NCBI RefSeq assembly: GCF_019649055.1
Contig: NW_026570326.1
Span: 406,537 to 470,536, forward strand
DNA: 64,000 nucleotides
Source: Paramacrobiotus metropolitanus
Taxonomy: Eukaryota > Tardigrada > Eutardigrada > Parachela > Macrobiotidae
Direction: 5' to 3'
Part shown: one piece after another, positions 23,134 through 35,604 of the stretch
Layout of the letters: every line of letters begins with the position of its first letter
Position numbering within the stretch: position 1 is the first letter of the stretch
Made by a program: the position numbers and the translations under genes
The notes under the pieces: generated by a model
Told to the model about the DNA's origin: nothing
What the model saw: the letters and a program-made list of their open reading frames with translations, nothing else
The model's database searches: none

Positions 23134-23800
23134 AAGCGAAGTACCAGATTGTTAAGAAGGTTTAACCAATGCCGTACGGCTTACCCTTTAGCGAGTCAAA
23201 GTTAATTTTGTGGTCCATGAAATCCGGCGTTTCAAAGCTTACCATTCGCAGGCAGTCACAGCCTCATTTAAAATGCCGGTGTTGTGGCAAGAAAAGCACT
23301 TAATTCGGACAGTAGACCACAGTCCATGGGATGAGAGATCTTGTTTCTAGGATTACAAATTACCCTCGCGACTTCAGGACGTCCACGATCTGCATCACTT
23401 TCTGTACTGTACTCATAATTGCGAGGTCAATATTGTGCTGCCGTGTTTGAGGTTAATTACAGTACTTAATTTCGACAATAATTATTTATGATGAGCTAAC
23501 CACTTATGGTTAGCTGCAATAGCGTAGTACTTGATATAAGTTCTTAAGTAAATGCGAACGATAACATCATACTAACACAATAATACAAGGACTTGCTATG
23601 AAAAAACGGATTCCGTCGATACTGTGAAATCGCGGATTTATCGCGCATCAAACGAAATAATCTTTTCGTGAATGCTAATGCTTTGCTAACAACTGAGCTT
23701 TAAATTTTGTCCGTTGATACTGCTCTGCCAACTGATAATTCATTTATTTGACATTTCATTGGAAATTAATTAATGTTCTTTTGCAATCTCCTCGTGCATT
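23134..23800. other. gap between L1 and the next Ly6 gene
   Basis: AT-rich, no exon or repeat recognised. Confidence 0.4.
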
Positions 23801-25417
23801 ATGGGAGGCATAATATCTTGTATCTTTGTGAATTTCGTTCTCCCTATTGGACTGATGTTGTCTGCCGATCTTAGAAGAGGTTTGTCGTAGATCAGAAGTG
23901 GTAAATGTAGAAAGGTCACAACAGCGCTGTGTTGGTTTCGTGCAGTCCGTATTGGAGTTGGTAAACTGCAGTTGAACTACAGTATGTTAAGTATCTGTGT
24001 GACTGTGTGATGTAACTGAATTTCTCATTTTTTAGTTTTCTCTCTGCAGTGCTACGGGTGCAATAATTACGATCACAATAGCGGTCGAGGCGGTCCCATT
24101 CCGTGTTTAAATAAATCAAAAAGTGCAGATATGCATACTGAGAAGAGCCTCGCGGAAATGAGGATTCTGGATTGTCCGGGCAACTGCGCCGAAGTTGTGA
24201 CAGGATTTACAGACGAGCCAGGGTCCCGTATGTATGGTGTTAACAACCTAAAAAAAATTAACGGACAGCAATCCAAACTGGCCAGTATGCCTTAAATGCA
24301 GGCTTGCGTGGAATAAAATAAACTTAAAACATCGACGCTGTTGTTGGCTTTTTAACGAGATTTTTTAAAAATAACAGGAAATAACTCTGGTGTTATCCAC
24401 AAAAATAATGTACTGCAACAATATGCTGACGCAGCACACTAAACAGTGCAGAAATTAGTTTGTAGGCAAAAATAAGGTGCGTTACAAAATAAAAGCTACG
24501 AGAGCGAAAAGTAGTGCCCAGAGTGCTCAAAACTGATTTTATCTGATTATCTGGATGGATTATCTGGACCGCAAAATTAAAAATCGTGCCCAATGCAAAA
24601 CATTTGCTAACTTAGCTTTTTTTCGTAAGCATGTCCAGAAGCGGTAGTCCTTTGCTTGAAAAATGGCAAGTAACAGCGAACCCATGTTCTTTCAGTGAAC
24701 AAGGCATTCAGTGGTTCTTTCAGCGCATTGCCAAGGCATGCGTTACTGTTATGGTGGTGATTTGAATTTTGAACTAATCCAATTTTTTTTTCAGAGAAGC
24801 GGATATTAAGGTCCTGCCAGGACGATAGCTTCAGTGATATGCCTCTGTATGTATCACCAAAGTCAAAACTGAAAGCCAAATAAACAGGCAAAAATTATAT
24901 CAATGACCGGTATTTACGCATGATTGTTACCAACGTTCGTGCACATTCACGAAAAACTGCAGTTTTGCGCACTCCCGATTCCCGAACACTTTTGTCGTTT
25001 TACTTCATCTAAAACGACATAGCCAAAAGGTTTTGCACATATACAAAGGTGTAAAAACTGGAAAAACGGGCAGCTCGTTATAATATAGGACAAAGTGCCA
25101 AAGGTTTAGCTCAGTGATACAAACGACTAATTCACGTGCGGTTGGCACTAAAACTGTATTTCGTCTGTTTCAACATTGTTTTTATTTTCAATGACTTTGT
25201 AATGTTTTTCAGATTTTTACACGACAAGCCGCTGGGATGTTATCGAAAGGACGACTGCAACCCTCCTGGCCCATGTCAACATGTTTACTGTATTTGCAAC
25301 ACCCCTCTCTGTAACAACAAGACCGTACTGGAGGTCATTAAATCGGACGCAGACGCATCCGCAATAAATATGTGCCTTTTCTTGCTCTTACTTTCTGCTA
25401 ATGTCTTTATTACCTGA
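23801..25417 (+). CDS. Ly6/three-finger GPI-anchor-type protein, 4 exons, 175 aa
   Basis: Best-resolved Ly6 gene of the window. Exon 1, 23801-23879, gives the signal peptide (MGGIISCIFVNFVLPIGLML) and ends in phase 1. Exon 2, 24036-24227, reads FSLQCYGCNNYDHNS ... ILDCPGNCAEVV. Exon 3, 24795-24846 (52 bases, phase 1 to 2), reads LRSCQDDSFSDM. Exon 4, 25213-25417, reads LGCYRKDDCNPPGPCQHV, then YCICNTPLCNNKTVLE, then a hydrophobic tail (MCLFLLLLSANVFIT). Every intron is GT...AG and the sum is 528 bases with stop. Twelve cysteines (ten Ly6 positions plus extra) and the CxCxTxLCNN ending define the family; the tail suggests GPI anchoring. The donor of exon 1 (GTTTGT) is weak, so the signal exon is the least certain part. 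The tail of exon 4 is duplicated downstream. Confidence 0.82.
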
Positions 25418-25925
25418 TTTAAGAATATTTTTACGAAACAGTTGTGTTTTTTCGCGAATTTGTTTTGGCTTGCCGCGGACAAGTTATCAGGTATAACGTG
25501 CACCGTTTCCTGAGTTGTTTCCTGCAGAAGCATGGCAAGTAAAGCATTAATTTTAATTCAAAATTAATCAAATTTTAATTCAAATTTAGCCCGCGGGTTA
25601 CTTTACTATGCATGTTGTTCCGTTAATTAGAAATAATCTGCGATCCCATTAATATGTTGACAAAGATAAAGCCCTTGATATCCAGCGGAAACTAGTATAT
25701 ACTGTACTTATCGTCCTTATATATAACGCATAGCAGCAAATTATCGAAATTTCTCAGAAAATATATTACAAAATATACAACAGTAATTAATATGTGCCTT
25801 TTCTCGCTCTTACTTTTTCTTAGTGCCTTTAATAATTAATTTAAGAATATTTGAGAAAAGATTTCGGGTTTTTTGCGAATTTTATTGGCAGACCGCGACA
25901 AAGTTATCAGGTATCACGTACAACG
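25365..25925. repeat. partial tandem duplication of the Ly6 gene 3' end
   Basis: The end of exon 4 and its flank (25365-25505: AATATGTGCCTTTTCTTGCTC ... AGTTATCAGGTATAACGT) recur at about 25790-25925 (AATATGTGCCTTTTCTCGCTC ... AGTTATCAGGTATCACGT) with scattered changes. The second copy lacks the CxCxTxLCNN part and is non-coding. Confidence 0.75.
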
Positions 25926-26671
25926 TTAGAAAATTTCAGTGGTGTAGAAGGCATTGTTTTATGTCGAAAGGATGCGTTTGCGCTCTCGATTAGTAACGTG
26001 CTCGTTGCAGAGCGTGATCTGGTGTCAAAATTCCTATGTCTCACACATTGGTGTTGAATTTGTCGGACGAAAACAAGTATCTAATGGTAGAAAAACATCG
26101 CTTTTAGACAGAGCAAATGAGAAATTAAAATGCGCACGGAGAATTATCTAACGCCTCGGATACGAGTACTAAATAAAGCAATAAATAATTAATGCACTGC
26201 AATGTATTTATAAAATACTACGAGTTCTTCGCTGCCTCGCCACCTGTAAACCGTTACAAATTTGCACCGAGCGTGAAGTACGACATTAATTAATACTGAC
26301 ATATTATTATTACGGTTAACAACCACGATACCATCACAGAGTGATTAATAATTTGCGTTCTCTACCTGAAAATGCATAAGCTGAAAAAGTTCGAGACATA
26401 GGAAAACTCGAATGCTGTAGCTAGAATATGGTTCAGTGTTGCTAAGCGGATTTATTTATGGTAGCAAGGTCATCAAAAACCAAAAGAACACAATTGCTTA
26501 CCTAATAAATGTTACGAGGATTAAGTGGTGGTCTGAAACAATTTTTTTAACGGTGACGGTTTATCCGAAGACGTAGATGTGCAAATGTAGCACGCCCTGT
26601 ACTATTTACATCACGCTGTAACAGTACCATCGTCGACCACACAGCTCAAAGTTTCTAATAAGGCATTAAAA
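25926..26671. other. intergenic gap
   Basis: AT-rich; no exon, RNA gene or clear repeat recognised. Confidence 0.4.
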
Positions 26672-27899
26672 ATGATGACACCGCCAGTGATCCACCGAAT
26701 TCCATGCATCGCATTATCTGTATTAGCGTTAGCAGTGCCAATCCACGGAGGCCGTGAACAAGCCATTGCCTCCGGACTGCCGTTAATATCCATCACCAAC
26801 TGGCACGGGGAAGGGTACGGTGATTTACAGATTCGGGGCGATAAAAGTGAATACACAACAGTACCCAGCCATTACTGCTACATGAGCCAGCGGAATGACC
26901 TTTGGGTATTACAGATGATCGGGTGTTGGTGGTCGGTACGCGGGGATTCGATGACAGTTATTGCGCTTTCGTGGTCAAACACGAGCGCAGCGTCCCCAAA
27001 GTGGGCTCCTTGACGTTGTGTCGGTGTGATCAGATCCTGTACAATGCCAGATCCCCCAAGGATTCCTATAGCGGACCCCCTCCTCAACCGTGGCAGGCCA
27101 CGGATTCCAAGCTGTTCTCCGTCAAAGACGGATGGGTGGATACGACGCTGGAGTACATTGAAAGTGAGGTCTGTGCTCCCGGTCCGTGCTGTTACGAGAA
27201 CGTGACAAAAACTCCGGATTTTCCACCTGGATTCGTTCCGAATTACAGGAAGAGCGCAACAACAGGTAATGTTTTTTTGCTGTTGCGATCTTGCTGAAGA
27301 TTTGTTCTGTTCCTTGCTATAATACGTTACAGCGGTTTGACTACCACTTTAATTTTGAAGTGCTCTAATTTTCTGAAGTGATGAGTTAGCCAGTACTTAG
27401 CTATTCTTGCACATAGCAAGCACAGCTGAAAACGTCAGCGCCGTTTTTCTGCAAAAATTCGCAGCGAATGTAGCAGCGCCCATGCAATTGTTAGGATTCC
27501 GTTAACTTCAGTTTTGTGTTTAAGGAACGACATTGTCCACGACGACAACCACAACAAGTCAAGAATCTGTGGACGAACAAAGTAAGTCTTAAATTCCTGC
27601 AATTCAACTATTCTGTATCTTTATACATACTTCACAACACGTTGATTCTTAATTCGTAATTGGTGTTTCCAGAACAAGGACTGAGCACCGGAATTATTGT
27701 TGCCATTGCCGTTGGTGGTGGAGTAGGTAACTTCTACATAAACCGATGTACACTATAGTGCTTGTGTGATCAATTGTTTTTCTGCTTAGCTTGCCTGTAT
27801 ATGCTGTGGAGCTGGGATCTATTACTACTACCGACGTCGAAATTTAAGCCAACCAAAAAGAGGCCGACTTCAGCCAAAACCGAAAAAGAAAACGCCTAA
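26672..27899 (+). CDS. type I membrane protein with Thr-rich stalk, family unknown
   Basis: ATG 26672 begins a signal peptide (MMTPPVIHRIPCIALSVLAL), followed by a soluble ectodomain (NWHGEGYGDLQIRGDKSEYT ... RVLVVGTRGFDDSYCAFV ... VCAPGPCCYENVTK) to 27265. Three exons follow in phase 1: 27525-27581 (Thr run, mucin-like stalk), 27673-27726 and 27790-27899, which together give one TM helix (GIIVAIAVGGGVACLYMLW) and a short Lys-rich tail. The first part needs a frame change near 26.85-26.91 kb: either a 68-base intron (26847-26914, AGTGAA...TTACAG, phases fit) or a one-base indel in the TTTGGG run. I lean to the indel because the sequence inside the putative intron looks coding (HYCYMSQRNDLW). 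Ectodomain family not recognised. Confidence 0.6.
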
Positions 27900-29869
27900 A
27901 CCGAATGCAATTGCGTGTCGATAAAAAACTTAGACTTGCTCGCAAAAAGTAGACAGCTATTTTACACTGCTGTCCTTCAAATTTTCTGTAATTTTAGCTT
28001 TTTTTCAAGTTCTACATCACCATTTTATTTATCTGCAATACTTATAATTGCGACAAAACATTAACCGACAAAACGAAAAATAAACCTCTTTTGGCGTATT
28101 GTACTTGTGTTTAGCAATAGCAGTTCTACTGCACGGTCCGCCCTTGACTTACAACTTATCACTGAAAGGAGAGCGTATTAAAGCTGTTCTATAATATAAT
28201 TTTTTAAAAGTCTTCGCGGCAAAAATTAACGGCTCAGAAAGAAATGGAGTCCTTACAAGACGTACACTGTAATAGCCCGATGAGAGCAGGACGAGCCTTG
28301 TCGTTAGGTGTCCGTGTCCTTTCATTTTAGCGTTCCTAAGCAACACGTCGGTCAAAGAGGTTAAAAGTCCAACAGGCCGATCAGTTTTTGATGCCACCAA
28401 ATCCGTTCACTGTACACTTGACTGTACCGTTTACTGTCCCGCTCCGTGTTGCGAAGCGGGCCTAAAAATATTTTCTTAATTTTGTAAGAATACAGTCAAG
28501 AAATAATCCACTTCCTGCGTATCGGTATGGAGGACTTTGCTAGCGGTTGAATGCAACGTCAACCGTAACGACTGCCAGTGCAAGGTTTGATTATGACAAT
28601 ATAACGCTAAATGCAAAATATACCGATTAATTAACATGTTATCCTACTGGTAACTATCCGACGGTTTTGGCACCACCCTTAAAGTGTCCAAAAGATGTAC
28701 CGCAGAATTTATCCTGTTTGCGAAAAGTAAGGTTGGAGCGTTGTGAATAGTAAAGTGTTCTTGGAAAGCCGCGTACGTATCGCTGACGATCCGGTCCATT
28801 TTGCTCATGCAGTGAATATCAGCATTCAGGAACGCGAACTAATAATTATTATTCGTTAAGATGTCGAAGTGCTGCAATATGTTTGACCAAATCCTTGCAG
28901 TGTTACCCTGAAAAGCTTCACAACCCGTTTTAGTATTTCGTTCGAAGACAAGGAAACGGCTCTGTCGTACAAGAAATTATAAATAGAATTTTGGTAGGTT
29001 GCGTGCCCCAACAGTTGGCACCGAATCCCCATTTAACGCGCCCAGTTAATCTGCTGCACGGAAGAGAAATGTCTTATTATACAGTTACACTGTGCCAGAT
29101 CGTCGCACGCTACCGTGCGAAGCTGAAAGAATGATGCGGTTCTTTCGTGACAGATAGGAGGCAGATTCTGTTCATCTCTTGCTGCGCCATTGCATTTTGC
29201 CATTATCAGTGTTTCCTGCGTACTGATATGACACGTTTCCGTTTTTGGTAAGCTTTCATTAGCCACATCAGGCCAATGAGGCTGTACCGAAAGCAGAAAG
29301 TCTCATGTAAATTCTGCACTTCTACTGAACCACCTGGACGCATTAGTGAAACTAGAACGAGAAAAGCAAGAGCAAAACGTCGCGATCATGATGACTATGA
29401 CAAAATTAATCTGTTATTGTGCTTTTATAAATGCATGCATAGTATTTATTGTACGTATCCTTACTCGCATTCAATTCAGCAGGGTATAATTATATTGCAT
29501 ATTAAAGTAAGTATGCATTGTGCACATGCTGTAATTTGAAGTAATACTCGTACACATTATAATAATTGTAATACACATGCACATTATAATCACACATTAC
29601 TCGTACACATTATTATTAAGTATTATTATTATTCTTAAGTACAGTACATATTGTAAAACACTGGTTTTGCGCGTTCCACATGTGCGATAGAAAAGGACGC
29701 TGTTGTCACGGAGTGTTAACGTTTTCAGGAAGGGCAGTTACAATACAGTACATAAATTTTGCTCAAAACCTTACATAGTTGACGTCGGGGTAGCTTTTGC
29801 GCTATGTAAAGCAAAAGTGAAAGCTGCATTTTTGTGCTACTACTTACTTCTACGAGGTACTAATCGAGC
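27900..29869. other. 2-kb intergenic region upstream of L2
   Basis: No exon supported. Contains an imperfect CACATTATAAT/TATTATTATT tract at 29540-29650. The right end is presumably the promoter of L2, but no distinct box was identified. Confidence 0.4.
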
Positions 29870-32309
29870 ATGAATGACGCCGAAGCTCAAAAGAAGCCAT
29901 CTTTGGACGGACAGCCCAACACTGGACAGGGCCGTATCTGGGCTGTACTTGTTCTTGCTTCGCTGCTAAATTTGCTCTTCGTCGTTCTTTTGGTTTATTT
30001 TGAAACGAAGCCTTTGAAAGAACCAGTAGGTAAAGATCACAATTCGATTGTATGCATAAATACGTCTGGGCTATCAAATCCAGTATACAAGGCTGTTTGC
30101 GTGCTGCAAAACTGATAAAAAAAAATGTCGATACGGTTGCAACGAAAAGTCCTGTTGACAGTGCTTAAAACTAATTTTCCTGGTTTAATATCCTTGTTAT
30201 CGCGAACTTTTAAAACGTGGCCTGTTGTTGCGAATGGAAAAAATGTTTTGAATGGCTTATATCCTTTTCATAGCACCATAGCATCTTCGGTAGGACATTT
30301 GGGTTATCTGGTTTTTGTGTTTGCAGAGCCAGTTAAGCAGTGCAGCGGAAATGTTACAGCTCCAGGTAAGCTGTTTATTTTTTTAGCTTCGGTGCTCCAA
30401 TTGGAATAATATTATTAATTCACCCTCTTTAATAGTTTCGAAAATTCTCGGAAGCGTCAGAGCGGGAGCAGCCAATGCGTCACAAACCAACGTACTGCCG
30501 ACGGCGCTCTCGTGGGGGAAATATCAAGTGACACATTCCTACGTCATGACCGTCCCGTATTACCACCACAACGTTCTGATCTACCAGCAAACCAAGGGCC
30601 CGCTCAACACCAGCACCGATGGCCGCGAGAAGTACTACTACCAACCCGCTCTCATGATGAACACCGAAAAGACCCGCGTCTCCATGAATCCGTTCACGAA
30701 CCGTTACGAACTCCTGCTGCCAGTTGTTCTCTGGAACGAAGCGTACGAAGACCATATTCGCCAGCAGATTATGGATCAAACCGGGAAGAACGATTTCCTT
30801 TTGAGCGTCATTCCCATGGAAGAGGTCCGGGTGAAATCGGTCCGACCGAAACCACAAATCCAGCTGGTGACACGGTGGATGGCCTTCGCCAGTCAGCCGT
30901 CGGTGGTGACGTTCCGGATTGTTTGCAAGGACAACGAATCGTGCGTGGAACTGCTGCAGCAAATACGCAGCAGTCCACAACAGTTTGTCGGGGATTTGCG
31001 GGTCTTCTACAGTCTGGAGAGCCAAGGCAGCACCGGCAAGCGTATGACCGTCACCGCGGAGCACGTACAGCACAGCTCGATGTACGCCGCCATCAACCAG
31101 AAACTCCCCAATAAAGACCCGATTTATTTGACATCGGACGATGCGAATACGCTGCAGCGGGAGATTATGAACAACGTCCAGGCCACCGAAGTGGAAGACG
31201 AGGATTTCGTCAGCGATGCCAGCCAACCCACCTTGATGGGCTTGATCAACGAAGCGCTGGGGCTGGCGACCCGCAGTTCCAAAGATTTCGAAGAGCACAT
31301 GTGGGATTCAGTGTTTTGGAACGATGACAATGCACGCCCGGATAAGGTCACCAAACGGCTGAACGATGTCGCGCGGAAGCTGGATGCGCAGTCGCGATCC
31401 AAATTGCGGACCGAGCAGGAGAAAACCCAAAAGTTTGGCGTGCAAGCTGACATCAGCGGGTCGTACAAAAAGGTCACCGTCGAAGCGGGCGCGAATTTCG
31501 GGCAGGAAGCGGTCGAGCTTACTAATAAAGAAAAAGAGGAATTGAAGAGGGCGGTCGAAGAATCGAAAGGCAAGTCCGTGGTCGAGGGAGAATTATTCGT
31601 CCCGAAGGCGATGGAGTTAAAGCGTATTAACAACGGTAAAACGAGCATCGCATAAAAGCAATCATTTCAAATACATTGGCAGAGTATGGCTTTCATCATA
31701 GGAAATATTCGATCTGGCGCAGCATTAACCACCACCATCGTTCGCGTCTCCAAAGCCAAATCGCAAATAAGCGATATTATAAAGATCATTGATTTACACG
31801 GGGAGAACGCGACAGCAGACCAGATCTTCGTGGCCGCGGACCGTCAGCCGGAAGTCTTTCACGTGCGCGCCAAAGAAAGCTTTATCTTGTTCACGCGTGA
31901 AGAAGCCATCGAAATTTGCCGACAGTACAGCGCGAAGCTGGCCTCCGTGGCGCAGGTGGAACGCGCCTGGGTGGAAGGAGCCGACTGGTGCTCGGCGGGC
32001 CATGCGGACGATAACCGTGTGGCCTATCCGGCGCATGTCTGCTACACGTACGCTAAGAGCTTCGACGGTAGCACGTTGCTGCCGCTACAAGAACGCTCGG
32101 CGTCGTGCAACGACGAAGAAGCCCATAAGAAATCTTTCGTCTATCAGACTAATACGAAAGACGAAGATGGCGGGTACAAGGAGTCCTGGCGCTTTGGTGT
32201 AAACTGCTGGGGTTTGAAACCCAATTCAAAAGTAAACGTACAGCATGGCGGCAGGATGCTGCAGGTGTGGTACTTTAACTCAACCCACTACAGCCAGTTC
32301 CGCGCTTGA
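29870..32309 (+). CDS. type II membrane protein with Link-like domain, copy L2 (intact, 668 aa)
   Basis: Exons 29870-30029, 30327-30365, 30436-31635 and 31702-32309; the first two junctions are phase 1 and all borders are GT/AG. Residues 1-21 are polar, 22-45 form one TM helix (IWAVLVLASLLNLLFVVLLV), so the bulk lies outside the cell. Residues about 85-460 form an ectodomain shared by all four copies (YYYQPALMMN, LWNEAYEDHI, FYSLESQGSTGKR, VTAEHVQ, YAAINQKLP); I do not recognise this family. From about 517 a Link-like domain follows: VFHVRAKESFILFTREEA, GADWC, YPAHVC, FGVNCWG. The 66-base intron before exon 4 matches where the paralogue L3 reads straight through, so L3 lost or L2 gained it. 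No disabling change was seen. Probable cell-surface glycan-binding protein (inference). Confidence 0.82.
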
Positions 32310-33117
32310 CAGCGATAGAAACCCCATAATACTCAGTAACGAAAAATCACCGGGTCGACGGTGTGTTATGTCTGTGAACATTCATCGTAGAAATCAAGAC
32401 GCACCACGAATGACCAGTGTTCGATCTTTCAATAGCATATCTGACTTAGCTAGGTTTGAACTTTGCATCCGAAAGAATATACGACTTCCAAAGAAGTTAC
32501 AGAGATGTTAGTTCTTACGCAAAGGTAAATAACAAACCGATAGCCGGGGCAGTTTGTGCATTCGTATATTATTGCAAAAACGAGAGTTAAAGAGCAACTG
32601 AAGGGGATCGATCCAGAAGAAGGCGTAACATCGTTCCACAGCAAATACAAGTACGATTATTGACCGTAACTCAATCAAATCCTTCAAACATCTACTTTGC
32701 AGAGGCGTAGAGGCTTCAGGTTCAAGGGGTGTTTGTCAAGTATCAAAATCTGCCAATGAGTAAGAATTACCCCGGTACCGTAACATGCACGGCTACTTGC
32801 ATGTGGTGTCTCCGATTTCTAGCCTTGAAAAGAACTGAAAAGAGAGAAGACGATTTGTGAGAACCTGGCATGCGATGTGAAATCGATTAGCTGAAGCTCA
32901 TCCCGAAAGTCTGTTTCCACGGTGAGTGCAACAACTCAGCAAAAGATTGTGATGTTACCAGTATGTGTACGTACGTACCTGTACTAAACCAAGTAAAATT
33001 TCGCTTTAAGGCTTTAACCAACATTTTGTTGCGCCATTACGTAAGTACTACTCCTTACTATTTGAGCTGTACTTATCAGAAGGGACGCTGTAGTAAAATA
33101 ATAACATCAGAAGAATA
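32310..33117. other. gap between L2 and L3
   Basis: No exon recognised. Probably the 3' flank of L2 and the promoter of L3. Confidence 0.4.
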
Positions 33118-35604
33118 ATGAGTAACACAGAAAATCCAAAAGTCGTATTTCCTAAAGTGTACATTGCTCTTGCCATAGCTTTAACTTTAAATGGAATACT
33201 TTTACCCCTTGTAATAATCGCAGGAACAAAAGGGTTCAGGAGTCAACCTACCACAAAAGGTTAGTCCTTTTCTAATCTGGAGGTACTGACTAGCTTTGTC
33301 AGCGGTCAAAAAGTAAATGTTGTTGTTCTTCTGAACTCTTACTGTATTGAACGTAATCCTTTTTTTGTAGATGCGGCCCAATCCCACCGTGGGACTGCGC
33401 AATCCCAGTGCCCGAGCCCACAGCAAAACCAAAGCTTACGCGGTACGTGCATAATATAAAGTGTGTGTTGACTGTTTAGGATAAATTATAGGATCGCTTT
33501 CCGCCACAATATTGGCCAAAGCGCCATGGAGCATTCTGTGTTCACAAAAACTGGGAGAGCCAGCGCAACGTATGTTACCCATAAATCGCTTCTTTGAGCG
33601 AAGACTTTAATTTATACCGTTTATAATTGGTGACTCAAGTGTGCGTCAGGATGGTCAGTTAAGTGCTACTCAGCCTGACTAATATCCTGGCAATTCAGAA
33701 GAAAGAGAACGATTTCCTAATACGTACAACTTCGAGCATACATAATCCTTAATTATCCAGTTATTAAAATTCGCTTTGCCTAATGGTGATAATTGGTTTT
33801 TTCCTCAGCGGGCGCGTCTGGAAATGCTGTCGCAGCATCGGGCAACACGACCGGAAGCACTCTATCTGCCCTCACGTGGGGTCGCTACGAAGTGGTCCAT
33901 TCCTACGTGATGGTGGTCAACTACTCGCACCACAACATCCTGATTTTCCAGCAGAATAACAACACCAAGAACGACTCCACCTTCGTGTACTACTATTACC
34001 AACCAGCTCTTTTCTTGGACCTACCTAAACTCGGCGTTATCAACAACCCCTTCACCCAGAAATACGAGCTGCATCTCTGGGTTCTGATGTGGAATCAGGC
34101 GTACGAAGAGCACATCCGCCGGAAGATCCGAGAACAAGCTCCCACCACCAACTTCGTCTTGAGCATTCTGCCGATTGAGAGTATACGCGTCAAGCCGGGC
34201 GGACTGGCCAAGCAGTACCAGTTTGTGGACCGCTGGATCTCCTACACATCGCAACCGCACTACGTGGTTTTTCGGATAATCTGTCAGAATAACGAGACAT
34301 GCACAGAGACCGCACAGAGAATCCGCGAAGCGCCGGGTGCGTTTATATGGGATCTCCGCGTGCAGTACAGTCTGGAAGGACAGACCAGTGTCGGGAAATC
34401 GATTGCTGTGCGAGCCGAGCATGTCCAGCAGACATCGCTGTATGCGGCTATCAACCAGAAGCTTCCGCAGAAGAACCCGGTGTATCTGATTTCGGCCGAT
34501 GCGAATAAACTTTCCACGGAGATCGCCAATAATATTCAGGGAGTTGAAATCGAAGACGAGGACTACATCGCGGAACAGAACGCTCCTACACTGATGGCAC
34601 TGATCAACAAAGCCCTGCAGTTTGTCTCCAATAACACCAAGGATTTCGATAATGCCACGTGGAATTCGGTGTTCTGGTCCGATGACAACACGCGCCCCGA
34701 TAAGGTCACCCAGGATGCCAACGAACTGTACTCCCAACTGGACTCCACTTCGAAGTCAAAATTCAAGCAGGAAGTTGCCAGCTCCAGCACCGAGGGATTC
34801 AACTTCAAAGTAGGCGCAACCTTTAGCGGAAAAGATTCGTCGGGCAGTGGTTCCGTGGGTGCCAATTCCGAAAACACCCAGTCAGCATTAAGTGAAAAAG
34901 AAGTGGACAAACTGAACAAACTGCTGAAGGAAGCCAAGACCAAGAGCGAATGGCAGGGAGAGAAGTTCGTCCCGAAACCAATTGAGGTCAAACGCATGAA
35001 CACCGGGAATATCAAAGTCGGAACGCAACTATCGACGACACAGTTACGGGTGAAAGTCTCGACGTCCATATTGACTGACTCGATCAAGCTGGTGGATATC
35101 GAGCCGGGTGAAGTCAGCAACATCTTTACGACAAAACCAGCTGGCAAGGAAGTTTTCCTGGTAAAAGCTCAAAACGATTTCACCCGGTATAACAAGACGG
35201 AGGCCGCCAGTGTCTGTAAAACCCTTAACGCTGTACTGGCTAGTGTCGAGCAAATGCACGATGCATACGCTGCCGGCGGAGAATGGTGCTTCACCGGGCA
35301 TACGAGTACGACAAATGTAGCGGCGTACCCGGGGACTGTTTGCCATAATTACTACAAGACCACACGGAATAACGCGACGGTGTACCTTTTGCGGACGGTC
35401 GTCTGCGATGGGATGGCGCAATACAGAAAGACATTCCTCTACAAGACAGCAGGGACACAGGGATCTGTTACTGTGGACGCGATGCGGTTTGGAGCTAATT
35501 GTTGGGGTTTGCGGCCGGCACGCGGCGAGAAACTGAAATATAAAAGCGATACACTGACGGTGATGCCGTTTAATAAGACACATTATAGTCAGTTTTATGA
35601 GTAG
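33118..35604 (+). CDS. type II membrane protein with Link-like domain, copy L3 (intact, 669 aa)
   Basis: Exons 33118-33259, 33371-33442 and 33809-35604 give 670 codons with stop. Residues 1-13 are polar and 14-36 are the TM anchor (VYIALAIALTLNGILLPLVI). The second exon is 72 bases, the same as in L1. The conserved ectodomain (YYYYQPALFLD, MWNQAYEEHI, VQYSLEGQTSVGKS, YAAINQKLP) is followed from about residue 518 by the Link-like domain (VFLVKAQNDFTRYNKTEA, GGEWC, FGANCWG) and a conserved tail (PFNKTHYSQF). Asn-x-Ser/Thr sites are frequent, as expected for a glycoprotein ectodomain. Compared with L2 the third exon is fused to the fourth. A frame at 33493-33568 has splice-like borders and fitting phase but is not needed, since the model without it matches L2 in length. 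Lies 0.8 kb downstream of L2 in the same direction: a tandem pair. Confidence 0.84.

Noticed and set aside
30480-31298. 272-codon minus-strand frame opposite L2
   Set aside because: Antisense shadow of the conserved L2 ectodomain exon; the plus strand has the paralogue-conserved protein.
33493-33568. Extra small exon in L3
   Set aside because: The splice-like borders and phase fit, but without it the protein has 669 residues, matching L2 at 668, and no other copy has an equivalent.
34021-35583. Long minus-strand frames opposite L3
   Set aside because: Antisense shadows of the L3 coding exon.
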